A stretch of 64,000 nt of DNA, from the NCBI GenBank assembly GCA_964576515.1, contig CAZNUW010000004.1, positions 62,001 to 126,000 on the forward strand. Direction: 5' to 3'. The notes under the pieces were generated by a model. It made no database searches, was not told where the DNA came from, and was given only the letters and a program-made list of their open reading frames with translations. This stretch comes from SHVO01 sp964576515. GTDB lineage: Bacteria > Pseudomonadota > Alphaproteobacteria > Rhodospirillales > Rhodospirillaceae. A program made the translations under genes and the position numbers. Shown here in pieces: positions 45,206 to 54,165 of the stretch. The stretch's first letter is position 1. Every line of letters begins with the position of its first letter.

Positions 45206-45234
45206 TTTAGGGCTGAATCCAACAATGTTATAAA
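45206..45234 (+). promoter_or_regulatory. Predicted promoter of the UppP-like gene
   Basis: TTTAGG (45206-45211), a 17-bp spacer and TATAAA (45229-45234) form a sigma-70-like pair. The start of transcription near 45241 leaves about 20 bases, including AGGCGG, before GTG 45261. Confidence 0.5.
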
Positions 45235-45260
45235 CGGGGTTGGGTACGGATAGGCGGAAC

Positions 45261-46073
45261 GTGCTGGCAATTGCACAACTGATAGTGGTTTCGGTGTTGA
45301 GCGTTGCTCATGTCGCGCCGTTGGGTGGGGCGGCCCATCAATTTCTCTTCCAAGCGGCAAACTATGGTCCGCACACCGGCGGGGTTGTCGCTTTGACGGC
45401 CTCGATCGGAACCCTGCTCGCCATGATGGCGTACTTCTCCGGCGATCTCTGGGAGATGGGGGTCGGGGTGATCCGCGCCGCGAAGGGGAAACGCCATCCC
45501 GGCGCGCGGCTGGCCGCTCAGGTCTTCACCGCCACCCTCCCGGTCGCCGCGATTGTGTTCGCGCTGCCGTATCTCGATTTCGCGTTTCCACCGCCCACCC
45601 CGGCGATGATCGGGTGGTCGACGCTCATCGGCGGGCTGCTCATGCTCCTGCTCGATCGCATGAGCATGACGATCAAGCGCCTCGAACACGCCTCCTTTAT
45701 CGACATGATCGCGGTCGCGCTCGCGCAGGTCGTGGCCTTGCTCGTGCCGGGGACCGGTCGCGCCGGAGTCACCATGACTTTCGCGCGCGCGTTGGGGTAC
45801 GAGCGGGTCGACGCCGCGCGATTCTCGACGCTGCTTGCGATCCCCGCGCTGGCGGGCTGGTGCGTACTCCAGGCGCTGGACCTCGCGCGCGCTGGGGCTT
45901 TGATGTGGCAGCCGTGGTTGATCGGCGTCGGCGCCGCCAGTTTCGTCGCGGGCCTCATCGCCCTGGCCATCATGATGGCATGGCTGAAGCGGCGCTCTTT
46001 CGCGCCGTTCGCGATCTACCGCATCCTTATAGGCGCGGCGATTCTTGTCATTGTCTGGCAGTTTTCGGGCTGA
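45261..46073 (+). CDS. UppP/BacA-like membrane protein with degenerate active site
   Basis: The 270-residue polytopic protein matches undecaprenyl-diphosphatase (UppP) in length, in helix pattern and in the second motif VPGTGRAG (R167 kept, the Ser before it replaced by Gly). The first motif, EGLTEFLPVSSTGH in E. coli, is here LSVAHVAPLGGAAH at residues 13-26: the two essential Glu are replaced by L13 and H17, and the Ser pair by Gly-Gly; only the final His is kept. GTG 45261 has AGGCGG at good spacing; TTG 45240 is an alternative. It is probably not an active pyrophosphatase; a lipid-binding, flipping or novel role is possible. Confidence 0.8.
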   Translation: MLAIAQLIVVSVLSVAHVAPLGGAAHQFLFQAANYGPHTGGVVALTASIGTLLAMMAYFSGDLWEMGVGVIRAAKGKRHPGARLAAQVFTATLPVAAIVFALPYLDFAFPPPTPAMIGWSTLIGGLLMLLLDRMSMTIKRLEHASFIDMIAVALAQVVALLVPGTGRAGVTMTFARALGYERVDAARFSTLLAIPALAGWCVLQALDLARAGALMWQPWLIGVGAASFVAGLIALAIMMAWLKRRSFAPFAIYRILIGAAILVIVWQFSG

Positions 46074-46093
46074 GTGGACGCCCGCGACATGCC

Positions 46094-47116
46094 TTAACCG
46101 TTGCGGGCTTGAAGGCGTAGGCGTTTGGTCTGCTGGATTGGACGGAATCGCTTCAGATAAGTCGGCACCACGACTTCGACGGTCGTCGGCGCGATCCCAA
46201 ACGCTTCAAGGCCCGGCAGCACGCCGCTCGCGACATTGCCGATGCGCAGTTGCGTGACCTGGTCGGCCGTCAACGGCGGCGCGCCCAGGGAAACCGGTGG
46301 GATCTTTTCAATCAAGTTGCGTACGCAATCCATCGAACGGCCCAGAATCTCGGCCGCGAGATAGGGCAGGCCGATCACCGGGCGGCCGCGCATGCTTTCG
46401 CGGTTCACGATCTGCATGATCGCGCGCATGTCGTACACGCGCGGACCGGCCAGTTCGTAGGTCTTGCCGATGTGATGCGGATCGGCGATGGCGGCCGAGA
46501 TCGCCGCGACGACATCGCCGACGTAAACCGGCTGGAACTTGGATCCGCCGCCGCCCGGCAGATGCGGGATCGTGTCGGTGAAAAAGGCCAGGAACGGCAG
46601 CTTCTGCGCCATGGCCCCGAACCGGTTGAAGAAGCCGTCCTCGGCGCCGAACACGACCGACGGGCGGATGACGGTGGCCGACGGGAAGGCGGCAGCCACC
46701 GCGCGCTCGCCGGCGGCTTTGCTGCGCGCGTAAGCGGACGGGGAGTTCGCGTTCGCGCCGACCGCGGAGACGTGGATCAAGCGGCGTACGCCGGCGTTCA
46801 TCGCAGCGCGGGCGACAGTCTCGGCGCCCGTCTCGTGCAGCGCTGCAAAGGTACGCTTTTTCGATTCGTACAGGACGCCGACCAGGTTCACGACGGCGTC
46901 GGCGCCTTCAACGGCCGCGGCGACGCTCTTTGCATCGGAGATCGACACCGGGATCAGGGCGATCTGGCCCAAGTCGCCGCAAGGTTTCAGGAAGTGCGCC
47001 TTGGCGATGTCGCGCACGGCGACGCGCACGCGCCAGCCTTGCGCGGCCATGTGACGGACGAGGTGCCGGCCAATGAAGCCCGAGCCGCCGAAAATCGTAA
47101 TGAGCTTGCCTGTCAT
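46094..47116 (-). CDS. NDUFA9-like NAD(P)-binding protein (complex I accessory family)
   Basis: The 340-residue atypical short-chain dehydrogenase has the N-terminal dinucleotide loop ITIFGGSGFIGRHLVRHMAA, then GADAVVNLVGVLYESKKRTF and LIHVSAVGANANSPSAYARS. The bacterial NDUFA9-type proteins of Alphaproteobacteria share this layout and are related to the complex I subunit of mitochondria; a role in bacterial complex I or in quinone chemistry is suspected but not established. The ATG has a GGAGTGGGG site. It converges on the UppP-like gene with a 20-bp gap. Confidence 0.88.
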   Translation of the reverse strand: MTGKLITIFGGSGFIGRHLVRHMAAQGWRVRVAVRDIAKAHFLKPCGDLGQIALIPVSISDAKSVAAAVEGADAVVNLVGVLYESKKRTFAALHETGAETVARAAMNAGVRRLIHVSAVGANANSPSAYARSKAAGERAVAAAFPSATVIRPSVVFGAEDGFFNRFGAMAQKLPFLAFFTDTIPHLPGGGGSKFQPVYVGDVVAAISAAIADPHHIGKTYELAGPRVYDMRAIMQIVNRESMRGRPVIGLPYLAAEILGRSMDCVRNLIEKIPPVSLGAPPLTADQVTQLRIGNVASGVLPGLEAFGIAPTTVEVVVPTYLKRFRPIQQTKRLRLQARNG

Positions 47117-47282
47117 ATCCCCACTCCCCGGAAATCAAAGTGCCTGTCCGGACGGCCTTTCAGTGACATAGAACAAGAAAGGTGGCAACCGGTCCGCGTG
47201 GTCGGGGCGGGCCGAAACGCGCCCGCGCGGGTCCCGGAAAACGCGATGAATTGCCGCGCGCGGCAAACTTCATTCGCTCGCA

Positions 47283-47311
47283 TTGACAAGGGGCTGGCCC
47301 CACTGTATCCG
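47283..47311 (+). promoter_or_regulatory. Predicted promoter of tRNA-Leu
   Basis: A perfect -35 TTGACA (47283-47288) is followed after 17 bp by TATCCG (47306-47311). The spacer contains GGGGCTGGCCCC. The mature tRNA begins 60 bp further on. Confidence 0.6.
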
Positions 47312-47371
47312 TCACGCCCTGTTCATATGGCCCGGCCCGCTCGGTCTTACGCGCGCGTGTCGGCATAGAAC

Positions 47372-47458
<87 letters not shown>

Positions 47459-47535
47459 TTCTCCGAGGTTGGTTCTTTAAAGGGCCCCTCGATGGGGCCA
47501 AATAACGGCCCGATAGCGGCCATAAGGACGGCATC

Positions 47536-48144
47536 GTGACGAACCACTTGCACCGCGGCGACCTTCCCGCGAACGTCACCTTCAAGGACAGCATCGCCGT
47601 CGATACCGAGACCATGGGGCTTCGCATCGACCGCGATCGCCTCTGCCTGGTGCAGTTGTCCGCCGGTAATGGCGACGCGCATCTTGTGCAAATCGTGCCG
47701 GGTCAACGGCCCGAGCGGCTTATCGCCGTGCTGGCCGATCCGAATATCCTCAAGATTTTCCACTTCGCGCGTTTCGATCTTGCGATGATCGCAAAGCATT
47801 TCGGCGTGCGCTGCGCGCCGGTGTATTGCACGCGCACCGCCTCGCGCCTTGTGCGCACGAATACCGATAAGCACGGTCTCAAGGATCTTTGCCGGGAACT
47901 GCTCGGCGTCGAAATCTCCAAGCAGCAACAGACGTCCGATTGGGGCGCTGAAACCTTGAGCAACGAGCAGGTCGACTACGCGGCGGCCGATGTGCTGCAC
48001 CTGCATCGCTTGAAGGCGGAGATGGACCGCCTGCTCGGACGCGAAAAGCGGGCCGCGCTCGCCCAGGCTTGCTTCGCGTTCCTGCCCGACCGGGCCGCCC
48101 TCGATGTGGCGGGCTGGGCGGACGAGGATATTTTCGCGCACTAA
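47536..48144 (+). CDS. rnd: RNase D-like 3'-5' exonuclease
   Basis: The 202-residue protein holds only the DEDDy exonuclease domain: IAVDTETMGL with D23 and E25, the middle NILKIFHFARFDLAMIAKHF, and the C-terminal DYAAADVLHLHRLK with Tyr and Asp. It lacks the HRDC domains of full-length RNase D, as usual for the short alphaproteobacterial form. Start is GTG 47536 with AAGGA upstream. It likely trims structured RNAs. It lies just downstream of tRNA-Leu. Confidence 0.92.
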   Translation: MTNHLHRGDLPANVTFKDSIAVDTETMGLRIDRDRLCLVQLSAGNGDAHLVQIVPGQRPERLIAVLADPNILKIFHFARFDLAMIAKHFGVRCAPVYCTRTASRLVRTNTDKHGLKDLCRELLGVEISKQQQTSDWGAETLSNEQVDYAAADVLHLHRLKAEMDRLLGREKRAALAQACFAFLPDRAALDVAGWADEDIFAH

Positions 48145-48338
48145 CCCGCTCCGGCGGCCAAACCACATGCGGGGCTGAATAGCCCCTGCAACAATCGTGC
48201 CGTTGACCCTCCGAACCGCCCGGGCGATACTTTGTCCGCCTTTGCAAAGGCTTCTTTGACATTGGCGGGCGCCGGCCCCACATCGACGTGTATTGATGTG
48301 ACGGGGATCCCGGCGGCGATAGCAGGCGACATCACCGA

Positions 48339-49337
48339 ATGGCAATTTCTTCCACCGTGACAACGACTTCCAAAGCTCTCGACACCGCCGCCGACCTCGC
48401 GTCGGCGCGCCGGGTGCTTGAACATGCGCGCACAGGGCTCGACGCGATGATCGCCGGTCTCGGCGACAACTTTATCAATGCCTTGGCCATTTTCTCCGTG
48501 GTGACCGGGCGCGTGATCGTCTCCGGCATGGGCAAAAGCGGTCATATCGGCACCAAGATTGCCGCGACCTTCGCCTCGACGGGGACGCCGTCGTTCTTTG
48601 TGCACGCCGCGGAAGCCAGCCACGGCGATCTCGGCATGATCGGGCCGAACGACGCGGTGCTTGCGATCTCGAACTCCGGCGAAACGCCCGAACTCTCGGA
48701 TCTTGTGTCCTATACGCGCCGTTACGGCATTCCGCTCGTCGCGATCACCAGCCGCGCGCGCTCGAGCCTCGCGCTGGCGGCCGACTGCGTCCTGGTGCTT
48801 CCGGAAGTGGGCGAGGCCTGCCCGTTGGGTCTCGCGCCGACGACATCGACGACGTTGACGCTGGCGCTCGGCGATGCGATCGCGGTCGCGCTGCTCGAAC
48901 GCCGCGGTTTTACCGCCGAGGACTTCAAGGTTTTTCATCCGGGCGGGAAGCTGGGCCGGAAGCTCGTGAAGGTCGAGGACCTGATGCATACCGGCGCCGA
49001 GCTGCCGCTTGTCGCGCCCGAGACGCCGATGCCCGATGTCGTCCTGGTCATGACGCAAAAAACGTTCGGCGTCGCGGGTGTGGTCGATCAAGGCGGCGTT
49101 CTCGTCGGCATCGTCACCGACGGCGACCTTCGCCGTCATATCGCCGGGGATCTTTTCAGCCTCAAGGCGGCGGACGTGATGACGCGAACGCCGAAGTTCA
49201 CGCCGCGCAACATCCTGGCCGCCGAAGCTTTACGCCGCATGAACGAGTGGAAAGTCACATCCGTGTTCGTGTTGGAAGACGACAAACCGGTCGGCATCTT
49301 GCGGATGCACGACATCCTTCGCGCGGGCGCGGCATGA
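48339..49337 (+). CDS. kdsD: D-arabinose-5-phosphate isomerase (KpsF/GutQ family)
   Basis: The 332-residue enzyme converts ribulose-5-phosphate to arabinose-5-phosphate, the first committed step to KDO for LPS. It has an SIS sugar-isomerase domain (VIVSGMGKSGHIGTKIAATF, HGDLGMIGPNDAVLAISNSG) and two CBS domains (about residues 205-330). It overlaps lptC by ATGA and heads the block kdsD-lptC-lptA-lptB-rpoN, linking LPS sugar synthesis with LPS export. Confidence 0.95.
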   Translation: MAISSTVTTTSKALDTAADLASARRVLEHARTGLDAMIAGLGDNFINALAIFSVVTGRVIVSGMGKSGHIGTKIAATFASTGTPSFFVHAAEASHGDLGMIGPNDAVLAISNSGETPELSDLVSYTRRYGIPLVAITSRARSSLALAADCVLVLPEVGEACPLGLAPTTSTTLTLALGDAIAVALLERRGFTAEDFKVFHPGGKLGRKLVKVEDLMHTGAELPLVAPETPMPDVVLVMTQKTFGVAGVVDQGGVLVGIVTDGDLRRHIAGDLFSLKAADVMTRTPKFTPRNILAAEALRRMNEWKVTSVFVLEDDKPVGILRMHDILRAGAA

Positions 49338-50083
49338 CCGAGCAAGCCGCCAATCGCGATCCGGAACGATTCACCACGTGGTCGCCGCGCGAAACCTCGG
49401 TGGCGCAGTCGGTGGCCCAGTACAGCCGCTTCGTGGCTCTGATGAAGATCGCGTTGCCGTCGGCGGCGGGATTTCTCCTCCTCCTCGTGGTGCTGCTGCC
49501 GCAGCTCCGTCGCGACGAGGACCGTTACCGGATCGACACCGAAATGACCGATGCCGGCGGCGGCGAGAACCTCAGCATGACCAACGCGCGCTACTTCGGC
49601 ACCGACGACGAGGGGCAACCCTATTCCGTCGTGGCGAGCGGCGTGCGTCAGCGGCCCGACAACCAGGAGACCATTGAACTCGCCGCGCCCGCGGCCGAGA
49701 TCAGCCTGACGGACGGCAAATTCCTGTCGGCGAAGGCCAGCGAAGGGCTTTATAACCGCGGCGAGCAGAAACTCGATCTTTCGGGCAACGTCGACGTGGG
49801 TGAAGAGAACGGCTACCGCTTCCGGACCAATCAGGCGCTTGTGAACCTTGAAGAAGGGTCGGCCAGCGGCTCGCAGCCCGTGATCGGCGAGGGGCCGCTC
49901 GGAACGCTCGAAGCCCAGGACGGATTTCACCTTACGGACAAAGGGCGTACGGTCCACTTCAATGGAAAATCGCGGTTGATTCTCAACAGCAAGGCGACCA
50001 CGAAAAGCGACGCGCCCCCACAGGGTGCAAAGCAGGAAGACGCAAAGCAGGACGGCGCAAAGCCGCAGGGAACGCCGCGATGA
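49334..50083 (+). CDS. lptC: LPS export system protein LptC
   Basis: LptC (249 residues) is the bitopic inner-membrane part of the LPS transport bridge. One transmembrane helix is at about residues 38-57 (KIALPSAAGFLLLLVVLLPQ). The periplasmic beta-jellyroll follows (NLSMTNARYFGTDDEGQPYS, LYNRGEQKLDLSGNVDV). A Gln/Lys/Asp-rich tail with repeats (EDAKQDGAKPQG) ends the protein. The frame is open upstream, but the ATG overlapping the kdsD stop is the natural start. Confidence 0.93.
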   Translation: MTEQAANRDPERFTTWSPRETSVAQSVAQYSRFVALMKIALPSAAGFLLLLVVLLPQLRRDEDRYRIDTEMTDAGGGENLSMTNARYFGTDDEGQPYSVVASGVRQRPDNQETIELAAPAAEISLTDGKFLSAKASEGLYNRGEQKLDLSGNVDVGEENGYRFRTNQALVNLEEGSASGSQPVIGEGPLGTLEAQDGFHLTDKGRTVHFNGKSRLILNSKATTKSDAPPQGAKQEDAKQDGAKPQGTPR

Positions 50084-50988
50084 ACGTGCGCCTTTTTATC
50101 CTTACCGCCGCCCTCGGCGCGGTCTCGGCGCTGCCGGTTGCCGCGCAATCGCTGTCGTTCATGCCGAAGAACGCCGAGCACCCGATTGTCGTCGACGCCG
50201 AGAAGGGCATCGAGGTTCAGCAGGACACGAAACAGGTGATCGCGCGCGGCAACGCGCGCGCCGCGCAGGGCGAAGTCAGCATCACCGGCGATGAGTTGAT
50301 CGCGCATTACCGCTCCAATCCGGACGGAAGCAACGAGGTTTACCGTGTGTTCGCGGCCGGCAACGTCACGATGCGCTCGTCCGAGGAAACGGCGACCGGC
50401 GCTACGGCGGTCTATGATTTCGACAAAGGCGTTCTGGTGCTGGAGGGCGATCTCGTGCGCCTGACCAACGCCGATGGGACGGTCTCGGCGCGTGAAGCGC
50501 TTCAGTATTGGGCGAACGAGCGTGTTGCGGTCGCCGAGGGCAACGCGGTCGCCGAGGACAGCGAGAAGCGGCGTGTCTATGCCGACAAGCTTGTCGCCTT
50601 CTTCCGCGAGGACGGCGCTGCGCCGGCGGGCGGGGCAGGTGCCGCGGCGCGCGGGCGGGGCGACATCACCTATATGCAGGGCTTCGGCAATGTTCGGGTT
50701 GAAACGCCGAAGGAAACCGTGCGCGGCGAACGCGCGACCTACAATATCCAGACGGGAATCGTGACGCTCGACGGCGGCGTCAAGATCAGCCAGAACAATA
50801 ACCAGCTCAGCGGCGGCTTCGCCGTCGTCAACGTCAGAGGCGGCACCAGCCGGATCTACGGCAGCGCCAAGGAAGCGGGCATGGCGGGGACGCGGGAAAA
50901 CGCGCGCGTGCGTGCGTTGATCGCGCCGAGCTCCAAACCCGATCCCGCCGCGCCTTCGGCCTCTGTTCCTGCGAAAGCGAAACAATGA
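50080..50988 (+). CDS. lptA: LPS transport periplasmic protein LptA (OstA-like)
   Basis: LptA (302 residues) bridges LptC and the outer-membrane LptDE. A Sec signal peptide is clear (LFILTAALGAVSALPVAAQ). OstA-like repeats follow: DAEKGIEVQQDTKQVIARGN, GEVSITGDELIAHY and ERATYNIQTGIVTLDGGVKI. At 302 residues it is longer than E. coli LptA (185), as is common in this class, and ends in a low-complexity tail. The start overlaps the lptC stop (ATGA). Confidence 0.92.
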   Translation: MNVRLFILTAALGAVSALPVAAQSLSFMPKNAEHPIVVDAEKGIEVQQDTKQVIARGNARAAQGEVSITGDELIAHYRSNPDGSNEVYRVFAAGNVTMRSSEETATGATAVYDFDKGVLVLEGDLVRLTNADGTVSAREALQYWANERVAVAEGNAVAEDSEKRRVYADKLVAFFREDGAAPAGGAGAAARGRGDITYMQGFGNVRVETPKETVRGERATYNIQTGIVTLDGGVKISQNNNQLSGGFAVVNVRGGTSRIYGSAKEAGMAGTRENARVRALIAPSSKPDPAAPSASVPAKAKQ

Positions 50989-51767
50989 CACCTGATACGG
51001 CGCCCGCGCGGGTCACGCCGCCTGCTTCCGACACCGGCGTTCCGACCGTGGGATTGGCCGTGCGCGGCATCGCAAAGACGTTCAAAAGCCGCCCGGTCCT
51101 CCGGGACGTCAATCTCGGCGTTCAGCGCGGCGAGGCCGTCGGACTGCTCGGACCCAACGGCGCCGGCAAGACGACGTCGTTTTACTGCGTCACGGGCCTG
51201 ATCACGCCCGACAAAGGACGCATCTACCTCGATGGCCAGGACATCACGCCGCTGCCGATGTATCGCCGCGCCCGCCTCGGGATCGGTTATCTGCCTCAGG
51301 AAGCCTCCATCTTCCGCGGCATGTCGGTCGAGGGCAACATCCGCGCGGTGGCTGAAGTCGTCGAACGCGAAAAGGATGCGCAGGATGCGCTCGTCGATGG
51401 CCTGTTGCGCGAATTCTCCATCGAACACCTGCGTCGCTCGCCCGCGCTTGCCCTGTCGGGCGGCGAGCGTCGCCGCTGTGAAATCGCGCGCGCGCTTGCG
51501 TCGCGTCCCAGCTTTATTCTTCTCGATGAGCCCTTGGCCGGGATCGATCCGATCGCCGTCGGCGAAATCCGCGAGATGGTCTCTCATCTCAAGGACCGCG
51601 GTCTCGGCGTTCTGATCACCGACCACAACGTGCGTGAAACGCTCGATATCATCGACCGGGCGTACATCCTGCACGAGGGCACAGTGCTGATGGAAGGCCG
51701 TCCGTCCGAGATCGTCGCGCACGAAGGAGTGCGGCGCGTCTATCTGGGAGAGCGCTTTAGTCTGTAA
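50985..51767 (+). CDS. lptB: LPS export ABC transporter ATPase LptB
   Basis: LptB (260 residues) powers extraction of LPS from the inner membrane with LptFG (not in this window). Walker A is LGPNGAGKTTSFYCV at about residues 55-69, the signature is LSGGERRRCEIARAL, and Walker B is FILLDEPLAGIDPIAVGEI. The N-terminal 22 residues are a Thr/Pro/Ala extension. It overlaps the lptA stop by ATGA and is followed after 20 bp by rpoN. Confidence 0.97.
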   Translation: MTPDTAPARVTPPASDTGVPTVGLAVRGIAKTFKSRPVLRDVNLGVQRGEAVGLLGPNGAGKTTSFYCVTGLITPDKGRIYLDGQDITPLPMYRRARLGIGYLPQEASIFRGMSVEGNIRAVAEVVEREKDAQDALVDGLLREFSIEHLRRSPALALSGGERRRCEIARALASRPSFILLDEPLAGIDPIAVGEIREMVSHLKDRGLGVLITDHNVRETLDIIDRAYILHEGTVLMEGRPSEIVAHEGVRRVYLGERFSL

Positions 51768-51787
51768 GGCGAGGTGACGGACAGCAC

Positions 51788-53290
51788 ATGGCACTTTCGC
51801 CACGGTTAGACCTCAGACAGACCCAAAGTCTCGTTATCACGCCGCAATTGCAGCAGGCCATCAAACTGCTGCAGCTCTCGGCGCTTGAATTGAACGAGTA
51901 TGTCGAGCAGGAGCTGGAGACAAACCCCCTGCTCGAAACGGACGACGGCGCCGAACCCGGCGCATTGTCCGAAAGTGTCGGCAACGCCGACGAGCGCAAC
52001 GACGAGGGGCTGTCGGTCGTGGATGCGGTCGACGGCCAGAACGAAGCGCCGTTGGATGTCGAAGCTGCGGTGGAGGACAATGAGCCCAGCCTCGGCGAGG
52101 ACGGCGGGCCTTTGATGGACACCGCGAACGCCGAGAATTGGGGCGCGGGCGGCGGCGATGGCGAGCATCCTGATTTTGAAGGCCTCCTTGCCGATGTGCC
52201 GGACTTGCGCAGCCACCTGCTGCAGCAACTGAATCTTGCGTTCGGGGATTCCACCGACCGGTTCATCGGCACCTATCTGATCGATCAGCTCGACGAAAGC
52301 GGATACCTGCGCACGCCTCTTGCCGAAGCCGCGGAACAGCTCGGCGCGGACCCGGAACGGATTGAGCGCGTGCTGCGGGTCATGCAGCGTTTCGATCCGA
52401 CCGGAGTTTTCGCGCGCGATCTGAAGGAGTGCCTGCGGCTCCAGCTCGAGGACTGCAACCGTTACGACCCCGCGATGGCGGCGTTCGTCGAGAACCTGGA
52501 ACTGCTGGCCGCGCGCGATCTCAAGAAACTGCGCGATGTGTGCGGCGTGTCGCTCGAGGATTTGCACGACATGATCGCCGAGGTGCGCGCGCTCGATCCG
52601 AAGCCGGCGTTGCGTTTCGACCGGCCGATGAGCAACGCCGTGATCCCCGATGTCATCATGACCGCGCGCCCCGACGGCGGATGGCGGGTGGAGTTGAACG
52701 CCGATACCCTGCCGCGAGTTCTGGTGAACCGCAAATATATGGCCGACATTAGCCGGACGGCGGCCAGCAAAGCCGACAAAGCTTTCCTTGCCGAAAAACT
52801 GCAGTCGGCGAATTGGCTGGTGAAGGCCCTTCACCAGCGCGCGGAAACGATCCTGAAAGTCGCGACGGAACTCGTCACCCAACAAGAGGAGTTTTTCCGC
52901 CGGGGTGTGACGCATTTGCGTCCGTTGATTCTACGGGACGTGGCCGATGTTATTGAAATGCATGAAAGCACGGTCAGCCGCGTTACGACCAACAAGTACA
53001 TGTCGACGCCGCGCGGCATCTTTGAACTGAAGTACTTCTTCACACAGAGCCTGCCGTCCGCGAGCGGCGCGGAGGCCCACTCCGCCGAGGCGGTGCGGCA
53101 CCGCATCAAGGTCCTCATCGACGGCGAAGCGGCCGGCGACGTGCTCTCCGATGACAGGATTGTGGAGATTTTGCGCGGCGACGGCGTCGAGGTGGCGCGG
53201 CGGACGGTCGCCAAGTATCGGGATTCACTCAATATTCCCTCGTCGGTGCAACGGCGGCGCGACAAGTCGTTGGGCATCTCGCTGCGTTAA
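51788..53290 (+). CDS. rpoN: RNA polymerase sigma-54 factor
   Basis: Sigma-54 (500 residues) has the glutamine-rich activator-contact region I (LRQTQSLVITPQLQQAIKLL, QLSALELNEYVEQELETNP), an acidic region II, the core-binding domain and the DNA-binding C-terminus with the RpoN box ARRTVAKYRD. It directs transcription from -24/-12 promoters, commonly for nitrogen metabolism and motility. Its place after lptB is the usual alphaproteobacterial arrangement. Confidence 0.98.
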   Translation: MALSPRLDLRQTQSLVITPQLQQAIKLLQLSALELNEYVEQELETNPLLETDDGAEPGALSESVGNADERNDEGLSVVDAVDGQNEAPLDVEAAVEDNEPSLGEDGGPLMDTANAENWGAGGGDGEHPDFEGLLADVPDLRSHLLQQLNLAFGDSTDRFIGTYLIDQLDESGYLRTPLAEAAEQLGADPERIERVLRVMQRFDPTGVFARDLKECLRLQLEDCNRYDPAMAAFVENLELLAARDLKKLRDVCGVSLEDLHDMIAEVRALDPKPALRFDRPMSNAVIPDVIMTARPDGGWRVELNADTLPRVLVNRKYMADISRTAASKADKAFLAEKLQSANWLVKALHQRAETILKVATELVTQQEEFFRRGVTHLRPLILRDVADVIEMHESTVSRVTTNKYMSTPRGIFELKYFFTQSLPSASGAEAHSAEAVRHRIKVLIDGEAAGDVLSDDRIVEILRGDGVEVARRTVAKYRDSLNIPSSVQRRRDKSLGISLR

Positions 53291-53638
53291 CCATTGAGGA
53301 AACTTAAGGCGCACGAAACTTGACTTGCCGAGGGGTGGGCGCATATCTTCCGCAACTTTTTTTGGGGGCCGTTTGAGGAGTGGAGGGCGGCCGCGCCAGT
53401 GACTGAAGCGCTGAATAACTGAAGCGCCCAATGATTGAGCGTAAGGCGTCCGAAAGGTTTCGCCGCCCCGGCAGGCTCTTAAGGGAGTGTGCGGCCGGTT
53501 ACGTAAGCGACCAGGTAACGCAAAAAAGACCAGAACAAAAACAAAGAAAGTCCGTTCGTCCTCGCGTTAGGCGTTTGTGCGATGGGTTCCACATCCCGCC
53601 GGCAGTCGCTTCGCGTGGATGTGATGTAAAGGCGTGTT
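53291..53638. other. 348-bp spacer between rpoN and ptsN
   Basis: No credible gene lies here, although many relatives place hpf (ribosome hibernation factor) between rpoN and ptsN; the gap is too short for the usual long form. It contains GAAACTT at 53299 and 53315 (16-bp period), a promoter-like pair at 53320-53347, and ACTGAAGCGC at 53402 and 53418 (again a 16-bp period). There is no clear terminator. A long ptsN leader or a small RNA is possible. Confidence 0.65.
53320..53347 (+). promoter_or_regulatory. Predicted sigma-70 promoter upstream of ptsN
   Basis: TTGACT (53320-53325) and CATATC (53342-53347) are 16 bp apart. A transcript from here would carry an untranslated leader of about 280 bases before ptsN. 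The second GAAACTT repeat overlaps the -35 element. Confidence 0.5.
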
Positions 53639-54100
53639 ATGGAAATTAGAGATCTGCTGCAGCCGGAAGCCGTCGTTGCGGACGTGAAGGCGGCCAATAA
53701 GAAACAGTTGCTCCAGGAACTGTCGCGGCATGCGTCCCGGATCACAGGCGTCAATGATCGCCGGATCTTTGAGACGCTTCTTGAACGCGAACGCCTCGGA
53801 TCCACCGGGGTCGGTAGCGGCATTGCGATTCCGCACGGCAAACTTTCCGACTTCAAGCGGCTGTACGGCATCTTCGCGCGTCTCGAGCGTCCGGTCGAAT
53901 TCGATTCCATCGACGAACAGCCGGTCGACCTGATTTTCCTGCTGCTGGCGCCGGAAGGGGCCGGGGCCGATCACCTCAAGGCGCTCGCGCGCGTTTCGCG
54001 TCTCTTGCGTGATACGTCCATGTGCGAAAAGCTGCGAGGCGCGGAGACGGCGGACGGTCTGTACATGGTGCTGACGCAGTCCGAAGCCCAGGCGGCCTAA
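53639..54100 (+). CDS. ptsN: Nitrogen PTS EIIA component
   Basis: PtsN (153 residues) is the phosphoryl acceptor of the nitrogen-related PTS and regulates metabolism and potassium or stress responses. The phosphorylatable H66 is in GVGSGIAIPHGKL. The LERPVEFDSIDEQPVDLIFLL and AGADHLKALARVSRLLR segments are typical of the family. The ATG is preceded by AAAGG. It lies 348 bp after rpoN without hpf between them. Confidence 0.96.
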   Translation: MEIRDLLQPEAVVADVKAANKKQLLQELSRHASRITGVNDRRIFETLLERERLGSTGVGSGIAIPHGKLSDFKRLYGIFARLERPVEFDSIDEQPVDLIFLLLAPEGAGADHLKALARVSRLLRDTSMCEKLRGAETADGLYMVLTQSEAQAA

Positions 54101-54165
54101 GCCTCTCTCTTTCTCGTGCATCGCACTTGCGCTACGCTTCGTGTCCGAGGCGAACGGGGGTGTTC

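Larger units (their letters stand above)
44911..45260. other. Divergent intergenic region gltD / UppP-like gene
   Basis: The 350-bp spacer carries promoters for both directions and no credible gene. It is more AT-rich than the neighbouring genes from about 45060 on. It holds the short repeats TGAGA-A-TCTCA (45065-45075) and GTCAG-N5-CTGAC (45083-45097), the 28-bp perfect palindrome at 45162-45189 and a predicted promoter for the plus-strand gene at 45206-45234. Confidence 0.7.

Noticed and set aside
53431..53649. 72-codon open frame between rpoN and ptsN
   Set aside because: It shows no family resemblance, has a poor ribosome site and its composition looks random; it is not an Hpf fragment.
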